Position numbers and translations under genes: made by a program | Origin: Burkholderiales bacterium | GTDB taxonomy: Bacteria; Pseudomonadota; Gammaproteobacteria; Burkholderiales; SG8-39 | Direction of reading: 5' to 3' | DNA length: 41,265 nucleotides | NCBI GenBank assembly: GCA_014860355.1 | Contig: JACZJV010000020.1 | Coordinates: 1-41,265 of the forward strand | Shown here: piece after piece, positions 17,086 to 25,717 of the stretch | Numbering within the stretch: the stretch's first letter is position 1 | Layout of the letters: every line of letters begins with the position of its first letter | Notes under the pieces: model-generated | Told to the model about the DNA's origin: nothing | The model's input: only the letters and a program-made list of their open reading frames with translations | The model's database searches: none

Positions 17086-18123
17086 ATGCCGCAGCGATGG
17101 AAGCAGCGCCCGCCCGGTTCCAACTGGGGCGATTTCGGTCCCGACGACCAGCGCGGCCGCATGAACCTGATTACGCCGGAGAAAGTGCTGCAGGGCGCGG
17201 CCGAAGTGAAGGTGGGCAGACGCTTCTGCCTGTCGCTGCCGCTGGACTATCCCGGCGGCAACAAGATCAACGCGCGGCGCCGTCCGCCGCGGCGCTTCGC
17301 CACGGTGCGCTCCGGACGCGCCAACTTCAATTTCCTGCTGTCCGGCGAAAACCCGCGGCATACCGACGTGGTGTGCGACGACGGCGTGCTGATCTGGCTG
17401 CAGTACTCGACGCAGTGGGACAGCCTGGCCCACGTAGGCTCGCAGTTCGACGCCGATGGCGACGGCGTGGCCGAAACCGTGTTCTACAACGGCTGGCGCG
17501 CGGGCGAACACATCATTGCCCCGCAGCACGCCGAGCTGTCTCCCTGGGGCTGCTACGAAGGCAGCGAAGCCCGGCGCCTGGGCATACAGAACATGGCCGA
17601 AACCTGCGTGCAGGGCCGCGCGGTGATGATAGACCTGCATGCGCATTTCGGCCGCTGCCGCAAGGCCGTAAGCTACGACGAACTGATGCGTGTGCTCGAA
17701 GCCGACAAAGTGGAAGTGGAGCAGGGAGACATGGCCTGCTTTCACACCGGCTGGAGCGACCTGATCCTGGAGATGGGAGGCGAGGTCGACATGAACAGGC
17801 TGGACGCGGCCTACCTCGCGCTCGACGGCCGCGACGACCGGCTGTTGCAATGGATCACTGACAGCGGCGTGGCGGCGCTGATCGCGGACAATTACGCGGT
17901 GGAACTGCTGCCGGCGCCGGATCTGCCCGGCCGGCATCCGGCCATGCCGCTGCACGAGCACTGCCTGTTCAAGCTGGGCGTGCACCTGGGCGAGATCTGG
18001 TATCTGGGCGAACTGGCGCAGTGGCTGCGCGCCAACGGGCGCAGCCGTTTCCTGCTCACCGCGCCGCCGCTCAGGCTGCCCGGCGCAGTCGGCTCCCCGG
18101 TGACGCCGGTGGCGACGGTTTGA
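17086..18123 (+). CDS. cyclase-family metal hydrolase (kynurenine-formamidase-like fold)
   Basis: 345 residues. Matches the larger branch of the cyclase family, in which the usual HxGTHxDxPxH metal site is replaced by a TQWDSLAHVG-type motif (around residues 108-117). NMAETCVQGRAVMIDLHAHFG and ADNYAVE also fit. Known family members hydrolyse amides or cyclic compounds; the substrate is unknown here. GAGGAA lies 7 bases before the ATG at 17086. It sits between the ligase (69 bases) and an SDR (28 bases), so a role in the same catabolic route is likely. Confidence 0.85.
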   Translation: MPQRWKQRPPGSNWGDFGPDDQRGRMNLITPEKVLQGAAEVKVGRRFCLSLPLDYPGGNKINARRRPPRRFATVRSGRANFNFLLSGENPRHTDVVCDDGVLIWLQYSTQWDSLAHVGSQFDADGDGVAETVFYNGWRAGEHIIAPQHAELSPWGCYEGSEARRLGIQNMAETCVQGRAVMIDLHAHFGRCRKAVSYDELMRVLEADKVEVEQGDMACFHTGWSDLILEMGGEVDMNRLDAAYLALDGRDDRLLQWITDSGVAALIADNYAVELLPAPDLPGRHPAMPLHEHCLFKLGVHLGEIWYLGELAQWLRANGRSRFLLTAPPLRLPGAVGSPVTPVATV

Positions 18124-18151
18124 GCCACTACCTTATTTCTGGAGCGCAGCC

Positions 18152-18931
18152 ATGGATCTGAAAAGCGCAGTCTGCATCGTCAGCGGCTCCGCCAGCGGCA
18201 TCGGTGCTGCCAGTGCCCTCATGCTCGCCGGGCGCGGCGCGCGCGTGGTGGTCAACTACAGCAAGAGCGAGGAGGCGGCGCGCGCAACGCAGCGGGCGTG
18301 CGAGGAGGCGGGCGCCGAAGTGCTGCTGGTGAAGGCCGATGTCGCGCAGGACGCCGACTGCCGCCGCCTGGCACAGGCGGCGCTGGACAAGTGGGGACGC
18401 ATCGACGCCCTGGTCAACAATGCCGGTGCCACCAAGTTCGCCAACCACGCCGACCTCGAAGCGCTTTCGGCCGAAGATTTCCTGCGCATCTACTCGGTCA
18501 ACGTGGTCGGTGCCTACCAGATGACGCGCGCCTGCGCCGCGGCGATGAAAAAAAACGGGCGCGGCGCGGTGGTCAACGTGTCGTCGATTGCGGGCAAGAA
18601 CGGCATGGGATCGAGCATGGCCTACGCCGCATCCAAAGGCGCGCTGAACACGCTGACCATGTCGCTGGCGCGCGTGCTCGGTCCGGAGATCCGCGTCAAT
18701 GCGGTCTGTCCGGGCATGGTCGACACCAAGTGGCTGCGCGAAGGTTACGGCCCGCGCTACGCCGCGATCGAGGCGCGCTACCGCAACGGCACGCCGCTGG
18801 GGCGGCCGGGCACACCCGAGGATGTGGCCGCTGTCATCGTCTGGTTGATCGAGGGCGCGGATCTGATCACCGGCGATACCATCATGATCGATGGCGGCAT
18901 GCACATGGGCCTGATACCGCCGAAGTTGTGA
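18152..18931 (+). CDS. classical short-chain dehydrogenase/reductase
   Basis: 259 residues. All classical elements are present: SGSASGIG cofactor loop (11-18), NNAG, the serine in NVSSIAG and the YAASK pair. It should oxidise a hydroxyacyl-CoA or similar alcohol using NAD(P). A GGAGCG ribosome site precedes the ATG. It lies 28 bases after the cyclase-family gene and probably shares its transcript. A FabG-like or 3-hydroxyacyl-CoA dehydrogenase role is possible. Confidence 0.92.
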   Translation: MDLKSAVCIVSGSASGIGAASALMLAGRGARVVVNYSKSEEAARATQRACEEAGAEVLLVKADVAQDADCRRLAQAALDKWGRIDALVNNAGATKFANHADLEALSAEDFLRIYSVNVVGAYQMTRACAAAMKKNGRGAVVNVSSIAGKNGMGSSMAYAASKGALNTLTMSLARVLGPEIRVNAVCPGMVDTKWLREGYGPRYAAIEARYRNGTPLGRPGTPEDVAAVIVWLIEGADLITGDTIMIDGGMHMGLIPPKL

Positions 18932-19106
18932 GGGCAAGTCGGCGATACCGGCCGCAAAGAAAACCCGCGCGGACTGCTTAAGGGCTCGTGCCGGTAATGC
19001 GCGCCAGCGCCGGTTTGATGAGCGATGCGGCTTGGATGAAATAATGGGGGCCGCGCGGACGATTTGAAGCGTGGCATGGGCAATTCGAGCTGCGAATGAG
19101 GCTCCG

Positions 19107-20147
19107 ATGAAACTGAACAAACTCGGCGACAGCGATCTGCGCGTGTCGGAAATCTGCCTCGGCACCATGACCTGGGGCGAGCAGAACAGCGAGCGCGACG
19201 CGCACCTGCAACTCGATTTCGCGCTCGATCACGGCATCAATTTCATCGACACCGCCGAAATGTATCCGGTGCCGCCGGGCGCAAGCACCTACGCGCGCAC
19301 CGAGACCTATCTGGGCTCCTGGCTGGCGCAGCAAAAAAGGCGCGACAAGCTGGTGATTGCGAGCAAGGTGGCCGGCCCGGGCCGGCGCGACTGGGTGCGC
19401 GGCGGGCGCACCGAACTCACGCGCGAGAACATCACCGAAGCGCTCGACAACAGCCTGGCGCGGCTGAAGACGGATTATCTCGACCTGTACCAGATACACT
19501 GGCCGGGGCGCAACGTGCCGATGTTCGGCGTGACCCGCTTCGATCCGTCCAAGGAGACCCCGGGTGTGCCGATCCTGGAACAGATCGAGACCCTCACCGG
19601 GCTGATCAAGGCGGGCAAGATCCGCCACTACGGCATCTCGAACGAAACCACCTGGGGCGTATGCGAATTCCTGCGCCTGGCGCGCGCGCACGGCCTGCCG
19701 CCGCCGCTGACCATCCAGAACTGCTACAGCCTGGTGAACCGCATGTTCGACGGGGACCTGGCCGAAGCGTGTTTCCGCGAGCAGGTGCCGCTGCTCGCCT
19801 ACAGCCCGCTCGCGATGGGCATGCTCACCGGCAAGTTTCGCGCCGGCGCGATGCCGCCGCGCTCGCGCCTGGGCCGCTACTTCGACTTCGGCGAGCGCTA
19901 CAAGCGCGACCTCGTGCGCATCGCGGCAGACGAATATTCCCAGCTTGCGCAAAGCCGCGGCCTGAGCGTCACCGAGATGGCGCTCGCCTTCGTGCGCACG
20001 CGCTGGTTCGTCGCCTCGTCCATCATCGGCGCGACCGACCTGGCGCAATTGAAGCAGAACATAGACAGCGTCAAGGTCGAGCTCGATGCCGAGACGCTGG
20101 CGGGCATCGACGCCATCCATCGGCGCTACCCCAGCCCCTCGGCCTGA
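19107..20147 (+). CDS. aldo/keto reductase, Tas-like
   Basis: 346 residues, the length of E. coli Tas. The catalytic tetrad D48, Y53, K87 and H131 (in FIDTAEMY, VIASKVAG and YQIHWPG) is complete. It reduces aldehydes or ketones with NADPH; Tas itself has no settled substrate. The start at 19107 has GAGG 5 bases upstream; the frame from 19071 adds 12 unsupported residues. A 175-base gap before it, containing AATAAT, could hold its own promoter. The CoA transferase gene follows after 16 bases. Confidence 0.9.
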   Translation: MKLNKLGDSDLRVSEICLGTMTWGEQNSERDAHLQLDFALDHGINFIDTAEMYPVPPGASTYARTETYLGSWLAQQKRRDKLVIASKVAGPGRRDWVRGGRTELTRENITEALDNSLARLKTDYLDLYQIHWPGRNVPMFGVTRFDPSKETPGVPILEQIETLTGLIKAGKIRHYGISNETTWGVCEFLRLARAHGLPPPLTIQNCYSLVNRMFDGDLAEACFREQVPLLAYSPLAMGMLTGKFRAGAMPPRSRLGRYFDFGERYKRDLVRIAADEYSQLAQSRGLSVTEMALAFVRTRWFVASSIIGATDLAQLKQNIDSVKVELDAETLAGIDAIHRRYPSPSA

Positions 20148-20163
20148 TCGGCGGCGGGAGAAC

Positions 20164-21390
20164 ATGACGGGCGCGCAAGAGCAGGCGCATGGCCGCGTGA
20201 GCGCAGCGCATTCAGGGCCGCTCGCGGGGATCAGGGTGGTCGAGTTCGCGCACATGGTGATGGGTCCGGCCTGCGGCCTGGTGCTGGGCGACCTAGGTGC
20301 CGAGGTGATCAAGGTGGAACCGATCGGCGGCGACAGCACGCGCCGGCTTACCGGTACCGGCGCCGGCTTCTGGGCCACCTACAACCGCAACAAGAAAAGC
20401 CTGGCGCTGGATCTCAAATCGCCCGAGGGCATGCAGATCGTCAGGAAGCTGCTGGCGACGGCGGACGCGGTCACGGAGAATTTCCGCCCGGGCACCCTGG
20501 ATCAGCTCGGCCTGGGCTATGAGGCGGTAAAAAAGCTGCGACCCGAAATCATCTATTGTTCGCTCAAAGGCTTCCTTCCCGGCCCGTACGAACAGCGCAC
20601 CGCCCTGGACGAAGTGGTGCAGATGATGGGCGGCCTCGCCTACATGACCGGGCCCGAGGGCCGCCCCCTGCGCGCAGGCGCGTCGGTGAACGACGTGATG
20701 GGCGGCATGTTCGGTGCCATCGGCATCCTCGCGGCGCTGCAGGAGAAAAGCCGCACCGGCCGCGGTCAGCTGGTGCAAAGCGCCTTGTTCGAAAACAACG
20801 TATTCCTTGTGGCGCAACACATGCTGCAGTATTCGGTCACCGGCAAGCCGGCCGCGCCTATGCCGAGCCGCCTGTCGGCATGGGCCATTTACGACGTGTT
20901 CGACACCGCCGACGGCGGGCAACTGTTCGTCGGCGTGGTAAGCGATACGCAGTGGAAAGTGTTCTGCGACCAGTTCGGCATGACCGCTCTTGCGGCGGAC
21001 GCCACGCTCGCGACCAACAATCAGCGCGTGCACGCGCGCGAGCGCCTGCTGCCGCAGGTGCGCACGCGTTTCGCGCAGATGAACAAGGCGGAACTGATGC
21101 GCGCCTGCGAGCGCGCCGGCCTGCCCTATGCACCCATCGTCATGCCGCAGGAATTGTTCGACGACCCGCACCTGAACGCCTCGGGTGGCTTTGCCGAAGT
21201 CACCCTCGAGGGTGGCCGCGGCGCGCGGGTGCCCAAGCTTCCGCTGGAAATGGACGGCCGCCGCTTCGGCAGCGAACTCGACCTGCCGGCAGCCGGCAGC
21301 CATACGCGCGCGCTTCTGGCCGAGCTGGCGTATTCCGAAGCCGATATCGCGCGGCTGGCTGCGGCCGGCGTGATCGCCACCGAGGCGTGA
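20164..21390 (+). CDS. CaiB/BaiF-type CoA transferase (class III)
   Basis: 408 residues, typical for class III CoA transferases. The catalytic aspartate that forms the enzyme-bound anhydride is D149 (TALDEVVQMMGG). The N-terminal GIRVVEFAHMVMGPACGLVLGDLGAEVIKVE is the family hallmark. It moves CoA between carboxylic acids, or could be a racemase of the same fold. GGGAGA precedes the ATG at 20164; the extension to 20086 overlaps the reductase gene. It ends the CoA-related run. Confidence 0.92.
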   Translation: MTGAQEQAHGRVSAAHSGPLAGIRVVEFAHMVMGPACGLVLGDLGAEVIKVEPIGGDSTRRLTGTGAGFWATYNRNKKSLALDLKSPEGMQIVRKLLATADAVTENFRPGTLDQLGLGYEAVKKLRPEIIYCSLKGFLPGPYEQRTALDEVVQMMGGLAYMTGPEGRPLRAGASVNDVMGGMFGAIGILAALQEKSRTGRGQLVQSALFENNVFLVAQHMLQYSVTGKPAAPMPSRLSAWAIYDVFDTADGGQLFVGVVSDTQWKVFCDQFGMTALAADATLATNNQRVHARERLLPQVRTRFAQMNKAELMRACERAGLPYAPIVMPQELFDDPHLNASGGFAEVTLEGGRGARVPKLPLEMDGRRFGSELDLPAAGSHTRALLAELAYSEADIARLAAAGVIATEA

Positions 21391-21484
21391 TTTGACCCGG
21401 TAAGCACAGGCCGCAAGAAACGCCCCCGCGCCTCGCCCGTTACTGCATGCGCGGGGCTTGCACCTTGCCGGCGCGGACCCCATG

Positions 21485-21490
21485 TAAAAT
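21485..21490 (+). promoter_or_regulatory. candidate -10 directly upstream of the DUF3301 gene
   Basis: TAAAAT (five of six consensus) ends 6 bases before the ATG, again suggesting a leaderless start. No clear -35 at normal spacing. Confidence 0.4.
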
Positions 21491-21496
21491 GGTCCC

Positions 21497-21805
21497 ATGC
21501 TGGAACTGTCCACCCTGCTCATCCTGGCTGCGCTCGTCTGGCTCTGGTTCGACAGCATGCGCGCGCGCGAACGCGCGCTGGCATCGGGCAAGCGCGCCTG
21601 CGCGCGCGACGGCCTGATGTTTCTCGACGAAACGGTCGAGTGCATTGCGCTCGGTTTCGCGCGCGATGGCGAAGGGCGCATGGCTGTGCGCCGCACCTAC
21701 GGATTCGAATTCAGCGATACCGGCAACAACCGGCGCAGCGGCAGCATCGTCATGCTCGGCGGCGAGCTGGAGTCGCTCAATACCGAGCCCTACCTGATCC
21801 AATGA
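21497..21805 (+). CDS. DUF3301 family membrane-anchored protein
   Basis: 102 residues: one N-terminal membrane helix (about 3-18) followed by a cytosolic domain. CARDGLMFLDETV and RRTYGFEFSDTG are the DUF3301 hallmarks. Function unknown. No ribosome site; the ATG follows a -10-like element by 6 bases. Its stop overlaps the start of the ferredoxin-NADP reductase gene (ATGA), so the two are coupled. Confidence 0.85.
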   Translation: MLELSTLLILAALVWLWFDSMRARERALASGKRACARDGLMFLDETVECIALGFARDGEGRMAVRRTYGFEFSDTGNNRRSGSIVMLGGELESLNTEPYLIQ

Positions 21806-22545
21806 ACAAATGGATCGAAGGAACCGTGGTGGCGCAGCGGCACTGGTCGGGACTGCTGTATTCGCTGCAGGTCGACGCCAAGGTCAAGCCGTTCCGGGCC
21901 GGCCAGTTCACCAAGCTCGCGCTGGCGGTCGACGGCGAGATGGTGGGGCGCCCGTATTCCTTCGTCAATGCGCCTTCGGCGCGGCCGCACGAGTTCTATT
22001 ACGTCGTGCTGCCGGGTCACCCGCTGACGCCGCGTCTGTGCAGACTCGAAGCCGGCGACTCCGTTTATCTCGCGCCGCAGGCCGCGGGTTTCCTCACCCT
22101 GGAAGAAGTGCCGCCGGGCGAACACCTGTGGCTGCTCGCCAGCGGCACTGCGCTGGGGCCCTTTCTGTCCATACTCGGGACCGAGGCGCCGTGGCAGCGC
22201 TTTCGCAGCGTGGTGCTGGTGCATGCGGTGCGCACCGCCGGGGAACTGAGCTACCAGGAACAGATCGGTACGCTGCAGGCGCGCTATGCCGGGCAATTCG
22301 TGTTCGTGCCTGTGCTCAGCCGCGAACTGAGCGATTCGGCCCTGGCCGGGCGCATTCCCAAGGCGATCGGCGACGGTCGGCTGGAAGCCAGGGCGGGAAT
22401 CAAACTGCAGGCGCAGTCCTCGCGCGTGATGGTCTGCGGCAATCCGCAGATGGTCGAAGACACGATAGGCGCGCTGCAGCAGCGCGGCCTGAAGAAGCAC
22501 CGCCGGCGCGATCCCGGGCAGATCAGCGTGGAAAATTACTGGTAG
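21802..22545 (+). CDS. fpr: ferredoxin/flavodoxin-NADP reductase
   Basis: 247 residues, the length of bacterial Fpr. FAD-binding RPYSFVNAP (51-59), the NADP-side ASGTALGPFLSIL and the C-terminal ENYW are all present. It passes electrons between NADPH and ferredoxin or flavodoxin in the cytosol. Start overlaps the DUF3301 stop. A lipoprotein gene follows after 9 bases, so these form a small operon. Confidence 0.93.
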   Translation: MNKWIEGTVVAQRHWSGLLYSLQVDAKVKPFRAGQFTKLALAVDGEMVGRPYSFVNAPSARPHEFYYVVLPGHPLTPRLCRLEAGDSVYLAPQAAGFLTLEEVPPGEHLWLLASGTALGPFLSILGTEAPWQRFRSVVLVHAVRTAGELSYQEQIGTLQARYAGQFVFVPVLSRELSDSALAGRIPKAIGDGRLEARAGIKLQAQSSRVMVCGNPQMVEDTIGALQQRGLKKHRRRDPGQISVENYW

Positions 22546-22554
22546 ACACCCACT

Positions 22555-23430
22555 GTGCGTCGCTTGCGCCATTTTGCATTCCTGCTGCTCGCCCTGGCCG
22601 CGCTCTGCGGCTGCAGCGGCGCGCGCCTCGCCTACAACAATGCCGATACCGCGGTGCGCTGGATCGCAGACGATTATTTTGCGCTCGAGGGCGCGCAGCA
22701 GGAGGATTTCAAGGCGCGGCTCGCGCGCTTCCATGCCTGGCACCGCAGCGAGGAGCTGCCGCGCTACAGCGCGCTCATGGCGAGCGCCGCCGGCAAGCTT
22801 GCCCATGGGCTGACGCAGCGCGAACTGCTGTGGGCCTGGGACAGCGTCATCGCCCTGTATCGCAACATGGTGGCGCAGGCTGCGCCGGATCTGGCGGCGG
22901 TGCTGGTCACGCTGACGCCGGCGCAGCTGCAGCACCTGGAGCACAGGTTCGCCGAGTCCAACGCCGAGTACGCGAGGAAACACCTGAGCGGCAGCCTGGC
23001 CGCGCAGCGCGCGCGCCGGGACCAGCGCAATCTCGAGCTGATGCGGGAATGGTTCGGCGAACTATCGGGCGAGCAGCAGGCGCAGCTCCAGGCGGCGAGC
23101 GCCAGGCTGCCGCTACCCTACGCATTGCGCCTGCAGAACCGGCAGCGGCGGCAAGCTGAATTCGTCACCCTGCTGAATACGTACCGCAGCGCGGAGGAAC
23201 TCGAGCCCGTGTTGCGCCGCTGGCTCGGCGACTGGGAAGGGGGCGTGTCGCCGGAATACCGGCGGGTGTCCGACCTGCACCGGGAACGGTATATGCAGAT
23301 GCTGCTGCAGCTGGATCGCAGCCTGGCGCTGGGGCAACGCAGCCATGCGGTGGCGCGCCTCGCGGATTATGCGCAAATATTCGCCGCGCTCTCCGGCCAA
23401 CGCAAGCTGGCGCGCCTGGTTCCGGAGTGA
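22555..23430 (+). CDS. DUF6279 family lipoprotein
   Basis: 291 residues with a GTG start. A signal peptide ends in the lipobox LCGC (Cys20), so the protein is lipid-anchored. The family segment LAYNNADTAVRWIADDYF follows at once. The remainder is helical and rich in Gln, Glu and Arg. Function unknown. It lies 9 bases after fpr. Confidence 0.87.
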   Translation: MRRLRHFAFLLLALAALCGCSGARLAYNNADTAVRWIADDYFALEGAQQEDFKARLARFHAWHRSEELPRYSALMASAAGKLAHGLTQRELLWAWDSVIALYRNMVAQAAPDLAAVLVTLTPAQLQHLEHRFAESNAEYARKHLSGSLAAQRARRDQRNLELMREWFGELSGEQQAQLQAASARLPLPYALRLQNRQRRQAEFVTLLNTYRSAEELEPVLRRWLGDWEGGVSPEYRRVSDLHRERYMQMLLQLDRSLALGQRSHAVARLADYAQIFAALSGQRKLARLVPE

Positions 23431-23519
23431 GAAGCGGGCAGCAGCGCGTGGGGATAAACCGCCTCGCGGGGCGTGGCCAGAATGCTCCTGGCGCGGGTCT
23501 CAAAAGGTGATCGGCGGCC

Positions 23520-24308
23520 ATGAGCCGGGACATTCTGCATTTTTCGCACGCCAACGGCTTTCCAGCCGCCAGCTACCACAAGTTCCTGGGCTGCCTGGAG
23601 TCCGATTTCCGCATCGGCAGCATCAATTGCATCGGCCATGACCCGGCCTATCCGGTCACCGACGGCTGGCCGCATCTGGTGGCGCAACTGGTCGACTATC
23701 TGGGCACGCACTACCGCGCGCCCGTGGTGGGCATGGGGCATTCGCTCGGCGGCTATCTCACTTTCATGGCTGCGGTGCAGCGTCCGGAACTGTTCAAGTG
23801 CATCATCCTGCTCGATGCGCCCATCATCGGCCATTTCAAGGGAACCGCCTTCGGCATGCTCAAGCGCCTGGGCCTGGTCGATCGCATCACCCCCGCGCAT
23901 GCGACGCGCGAGCGCCGGCGCGACTGGCCCTCGGTAGAGGACATGATCGCCCATTTTCGCCGCCGCAAGATCTTCCGTCATTTCGACCCCGACTGCCTGC
24001 GCGATTACGCCCTGCGCGGCACCTCGCACGAAGGCGGACGCGTGCGGCTGCTGTTCGACCCGGAAATCGAGTACCAGATCTACCGCAGTGTCCCGCACGA
24101 CCTGGTCTATTACTGCAACCGCCTGAAGCTGCCGGCCGGCTTCATCGGCGGGCGCCACTCGAACGTGCTGCATCAGGTCGGCCTGGCGAACACGCGCCGC
24201 AATTTCCAGCTCAGGCGCATCGAGGGCGGGCACCTGTTTCCGTTCGAGCGCCCGCAGGCCGCGGCAGAGGCGGTGCGACAACTCTGCGCCGACCTGCTCG
24301 CCGCCTGA
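23520..24308 (+). CDS. alpha/beta hydrolase
   Basis: 262 residues. Nucleophile Ser75 lies in GMGHSLGG and the probable catalytic histidine is in GGHLFPFERP near the C-terminus. The start HFSHANGFPAASY gives the HxNGxP oxyanion region of this subgroup. It could be an esterase or thioesterase; the substrate is unknown. An AAGGTGA lies 12-13 bases before the ATG. It faces a convergent TPR gene, with a GC-rich imperfect hairpin (24318-24339) between them. Confidence 0.87.
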   Translation: MSRDILHFSHANGFPAASYHKFLGCLESDFRIGSINCIGHDPAYPVTDGWPHLVAQLVDYLGTHYRAPVVGMGHSLGGYLTFMAAVQRPELFKCIILLDAPIIGHFKGTAFGMLKRLGLVDRITPAHATRERRRDWPSVEDMIAHFRRRKIFRHFDPDCLRDYALRGTSHEGGRVRLLFDPEIEYQIYRSVPHDLVYYCNRLKLPAGFIGGRHSNVLHQVGLANTRRNFQLRRIEGGHLFPFERPQAAAEAVRQLCADLLAA

Positions 24309-24352
24309 AGCGCCCGCGGCCACGCCCGGGGGGGCGGCCTTGCAGCGGATAT

Positions 24353-25006
24353 TCAGATCATTTCGCTGCGCCTCTGCTCGATCAGCTGTTCGAGCAAAAG
24401 GATGTTCAGCCGGACGCTGTCCATGGTGGGGTTGAGTTCGAGCGCGCGACGGAAATATTCGAGGGAACGCGCGTAGTCCTCGAGCCTGAGATATATCTGG
24501 CCGTAACCGGCGAGCGCGCCGAAGTGATACGGGTTGAGTTTGATCACCTGGGCGCAATCGTCCAGCGACTTGCGGTATTCGCCGGACAGAAAATACAGCG
24601 TGGCGCGCTTGTTCCAGCCTTCGGCGAATCCCGGCTTGAGCCCGATGACGCGGGTGAAGGTGGCGATGCCCTGCTGCAGCTCGCCGTTGCTCATCTGTTC
24701 GACCCCGCTGCGGTACAGTTCGTCGACCTGCCGGTCGCCCGAGCGCCCCCAGATCTGCCACATCGCCTGTTCGGCATAGGCGCGCGTACCCCCGTCGGCA
24801 TCGCGCAGCGCCTGCAGCAGCGCCGGGGTGTCTTCCATCATGCCGACTTCGCCCAGCCGGCTGGCGGCTTCGCGGCGTACCTGCGCCTCGGCATGCGCAA
24901 GGGACTGCAGTGCCTGCTTCCGGTTAAGCGCCTGCTCCGGCGCGGCGTGCGCGGCGCCGCCGAGGAATAACAGCGGCAGCAGGAGTGTTAACGCGTAGTG
25001 GGCCAT
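24353..25006 (-). CDS. secreted HEAT/TPR-repeat protein
   Basis: 217 residues. A signal peptide (about 1-21, ending AHA-AP) is followed by HEAT-like repeats (32-85) and then three TPR units (about 92-200), for example FAEGWNKRATLYFLSGEYRKSLDDCAQVI. It should be a periplasmic scaffold. Divergent from the TPR gene at 25091, with 84 bases between them. Confidence 0.83.
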   Translation of the reverse strand: MAHYALTLLLPLLFLGGAAHAAPEQALNRKQALQSLAHAEAQVRREAASRLGEVGMMEDTPALLQALRDADGGTRAYAEQAMWQIWGRSGDRQVDELYRSGVEQMSNGELQQGIATFTRVIGLKPGFAEGWNKRATLYFLSGEYRKSLDDCAQVIKLNPYHFGALAGYGQIYLRLEDYARSLEYFRRALELNPTMDSVRLNILLLEQLIEQRRSEMI

Positions 25007-25090
25007 GGCAGAATCCGGATCCGGTCAGTCGCGCCGCAAGGGTTGCGGAAATGATCATGCACCCAAATTTGGAATTCAATCAAGGAGAAG

Positions 25091-25591
25091 ATGATGCGGG
25101 AGCCGGGCGTGAAGCGCGCGTTGATGCGGTCTATGGTCCTGTTTGCACTGGCCTTGCCCGGATGGGCGGCGCTCGCCGCGCCGAACGACAACGATTCCGG
25201 GTCGTCGGCCGGCGTTGCCGAAGATGCCGATTTCGCAGCAGGCAGGAAGGCATTCGAGGCCGGGGACTGGCAAGCGATGACGGGCGCGTTCAACAAGGTG
25301 GTGGCAAAGGACCCGGGCAACGCCAATGCGCACAACTTCCTCGGCTACGCGTACCGCAAGTCGGGCAAACTCGATCTGGCGTTCAAGCATTACGAGGAAG
25401 CCTTGCGCATCGACCCCAGGCATCGCGGCGCGCACGAATACATCGGCGAGACCTACCTGCTCACCAATAATCTGGCGAAGGCCGAAGAGCACCTCAAGGC
25501 ATTGGACGGGATCTGCACTTTCGGCTGCGCGGAATACAGCGACCTGAAAAAGGCGGTCGCCGAGTACAAGCGCAACAACGCGAAATCGTAA
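25091..25591 (+). CDS. secreted TPR-repeat protein with CxxxC near the C-terminus
   Basis: 166 residues. An N-terminal signal peptide (about 1-30, ALA-AP) precedes two or three TPR units (46-136). C142 and C146 (ICTFGC) form a CxxxC that could make a disulfide or bind metal or haem in the periplasm. AGGAG lies 3 bases before the first ATG and 6 before the second (25094), so the second may be used. Role unknown; the divergent neighbour is also a TPR protein. Confidence 0.85.
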   Translation: MMREPGVKRALMRSMVLFALALPGWAALAAPNDNDSGSSAGVAEDADFAAGRKAFEAGDWQAMTGAFNKVVAKDPGNANAHNFLGYAYRKSGKLDLAFKHYEEALRIDPRHRGAHEYIGETYLLTNNLAKAEEHLKALDGICTFGCAEYSDLKKAVAEYKRNNAKS

Positions 25592-25671
25592 TGTCTCTAG
25601 CGGGGATAGCGGGAACGGCCTGAAGCGCGAGCGCGCCTGAGCAGGCGCGGCGCTGCGCTGCGCGCAAACGA

Positions 25672-25696
25672 CAAGGGCGGCTCGCGGCCGCCCTTG
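25672..25696. terminator. hairpin terminator between convergent TPR and SWIB genes
   Basis: Perfect 10-base arms CAAGGGCGGC (25672-25681) and GCCGCCCTTG (25687-25696) around a 5-base loop. The short T-rich traces on both sides (CTGTT on plus, TCGTTT on minus) suit a bidirectional terminator. Confidence 0.65.
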
Positions 25697-25717
25697 CTGT
25701 TCGAAACAGACGGGGAC

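Noticed and set aside
15199-17985. 928-codon open frame on the minus strand
   Set aside because: Lies antisense to the ligase and cyclase-family genes, which have clear motifs. In GC-rich genes the opposite strand often stays open; its product is Gln/Arg/His-rich and matches no family.
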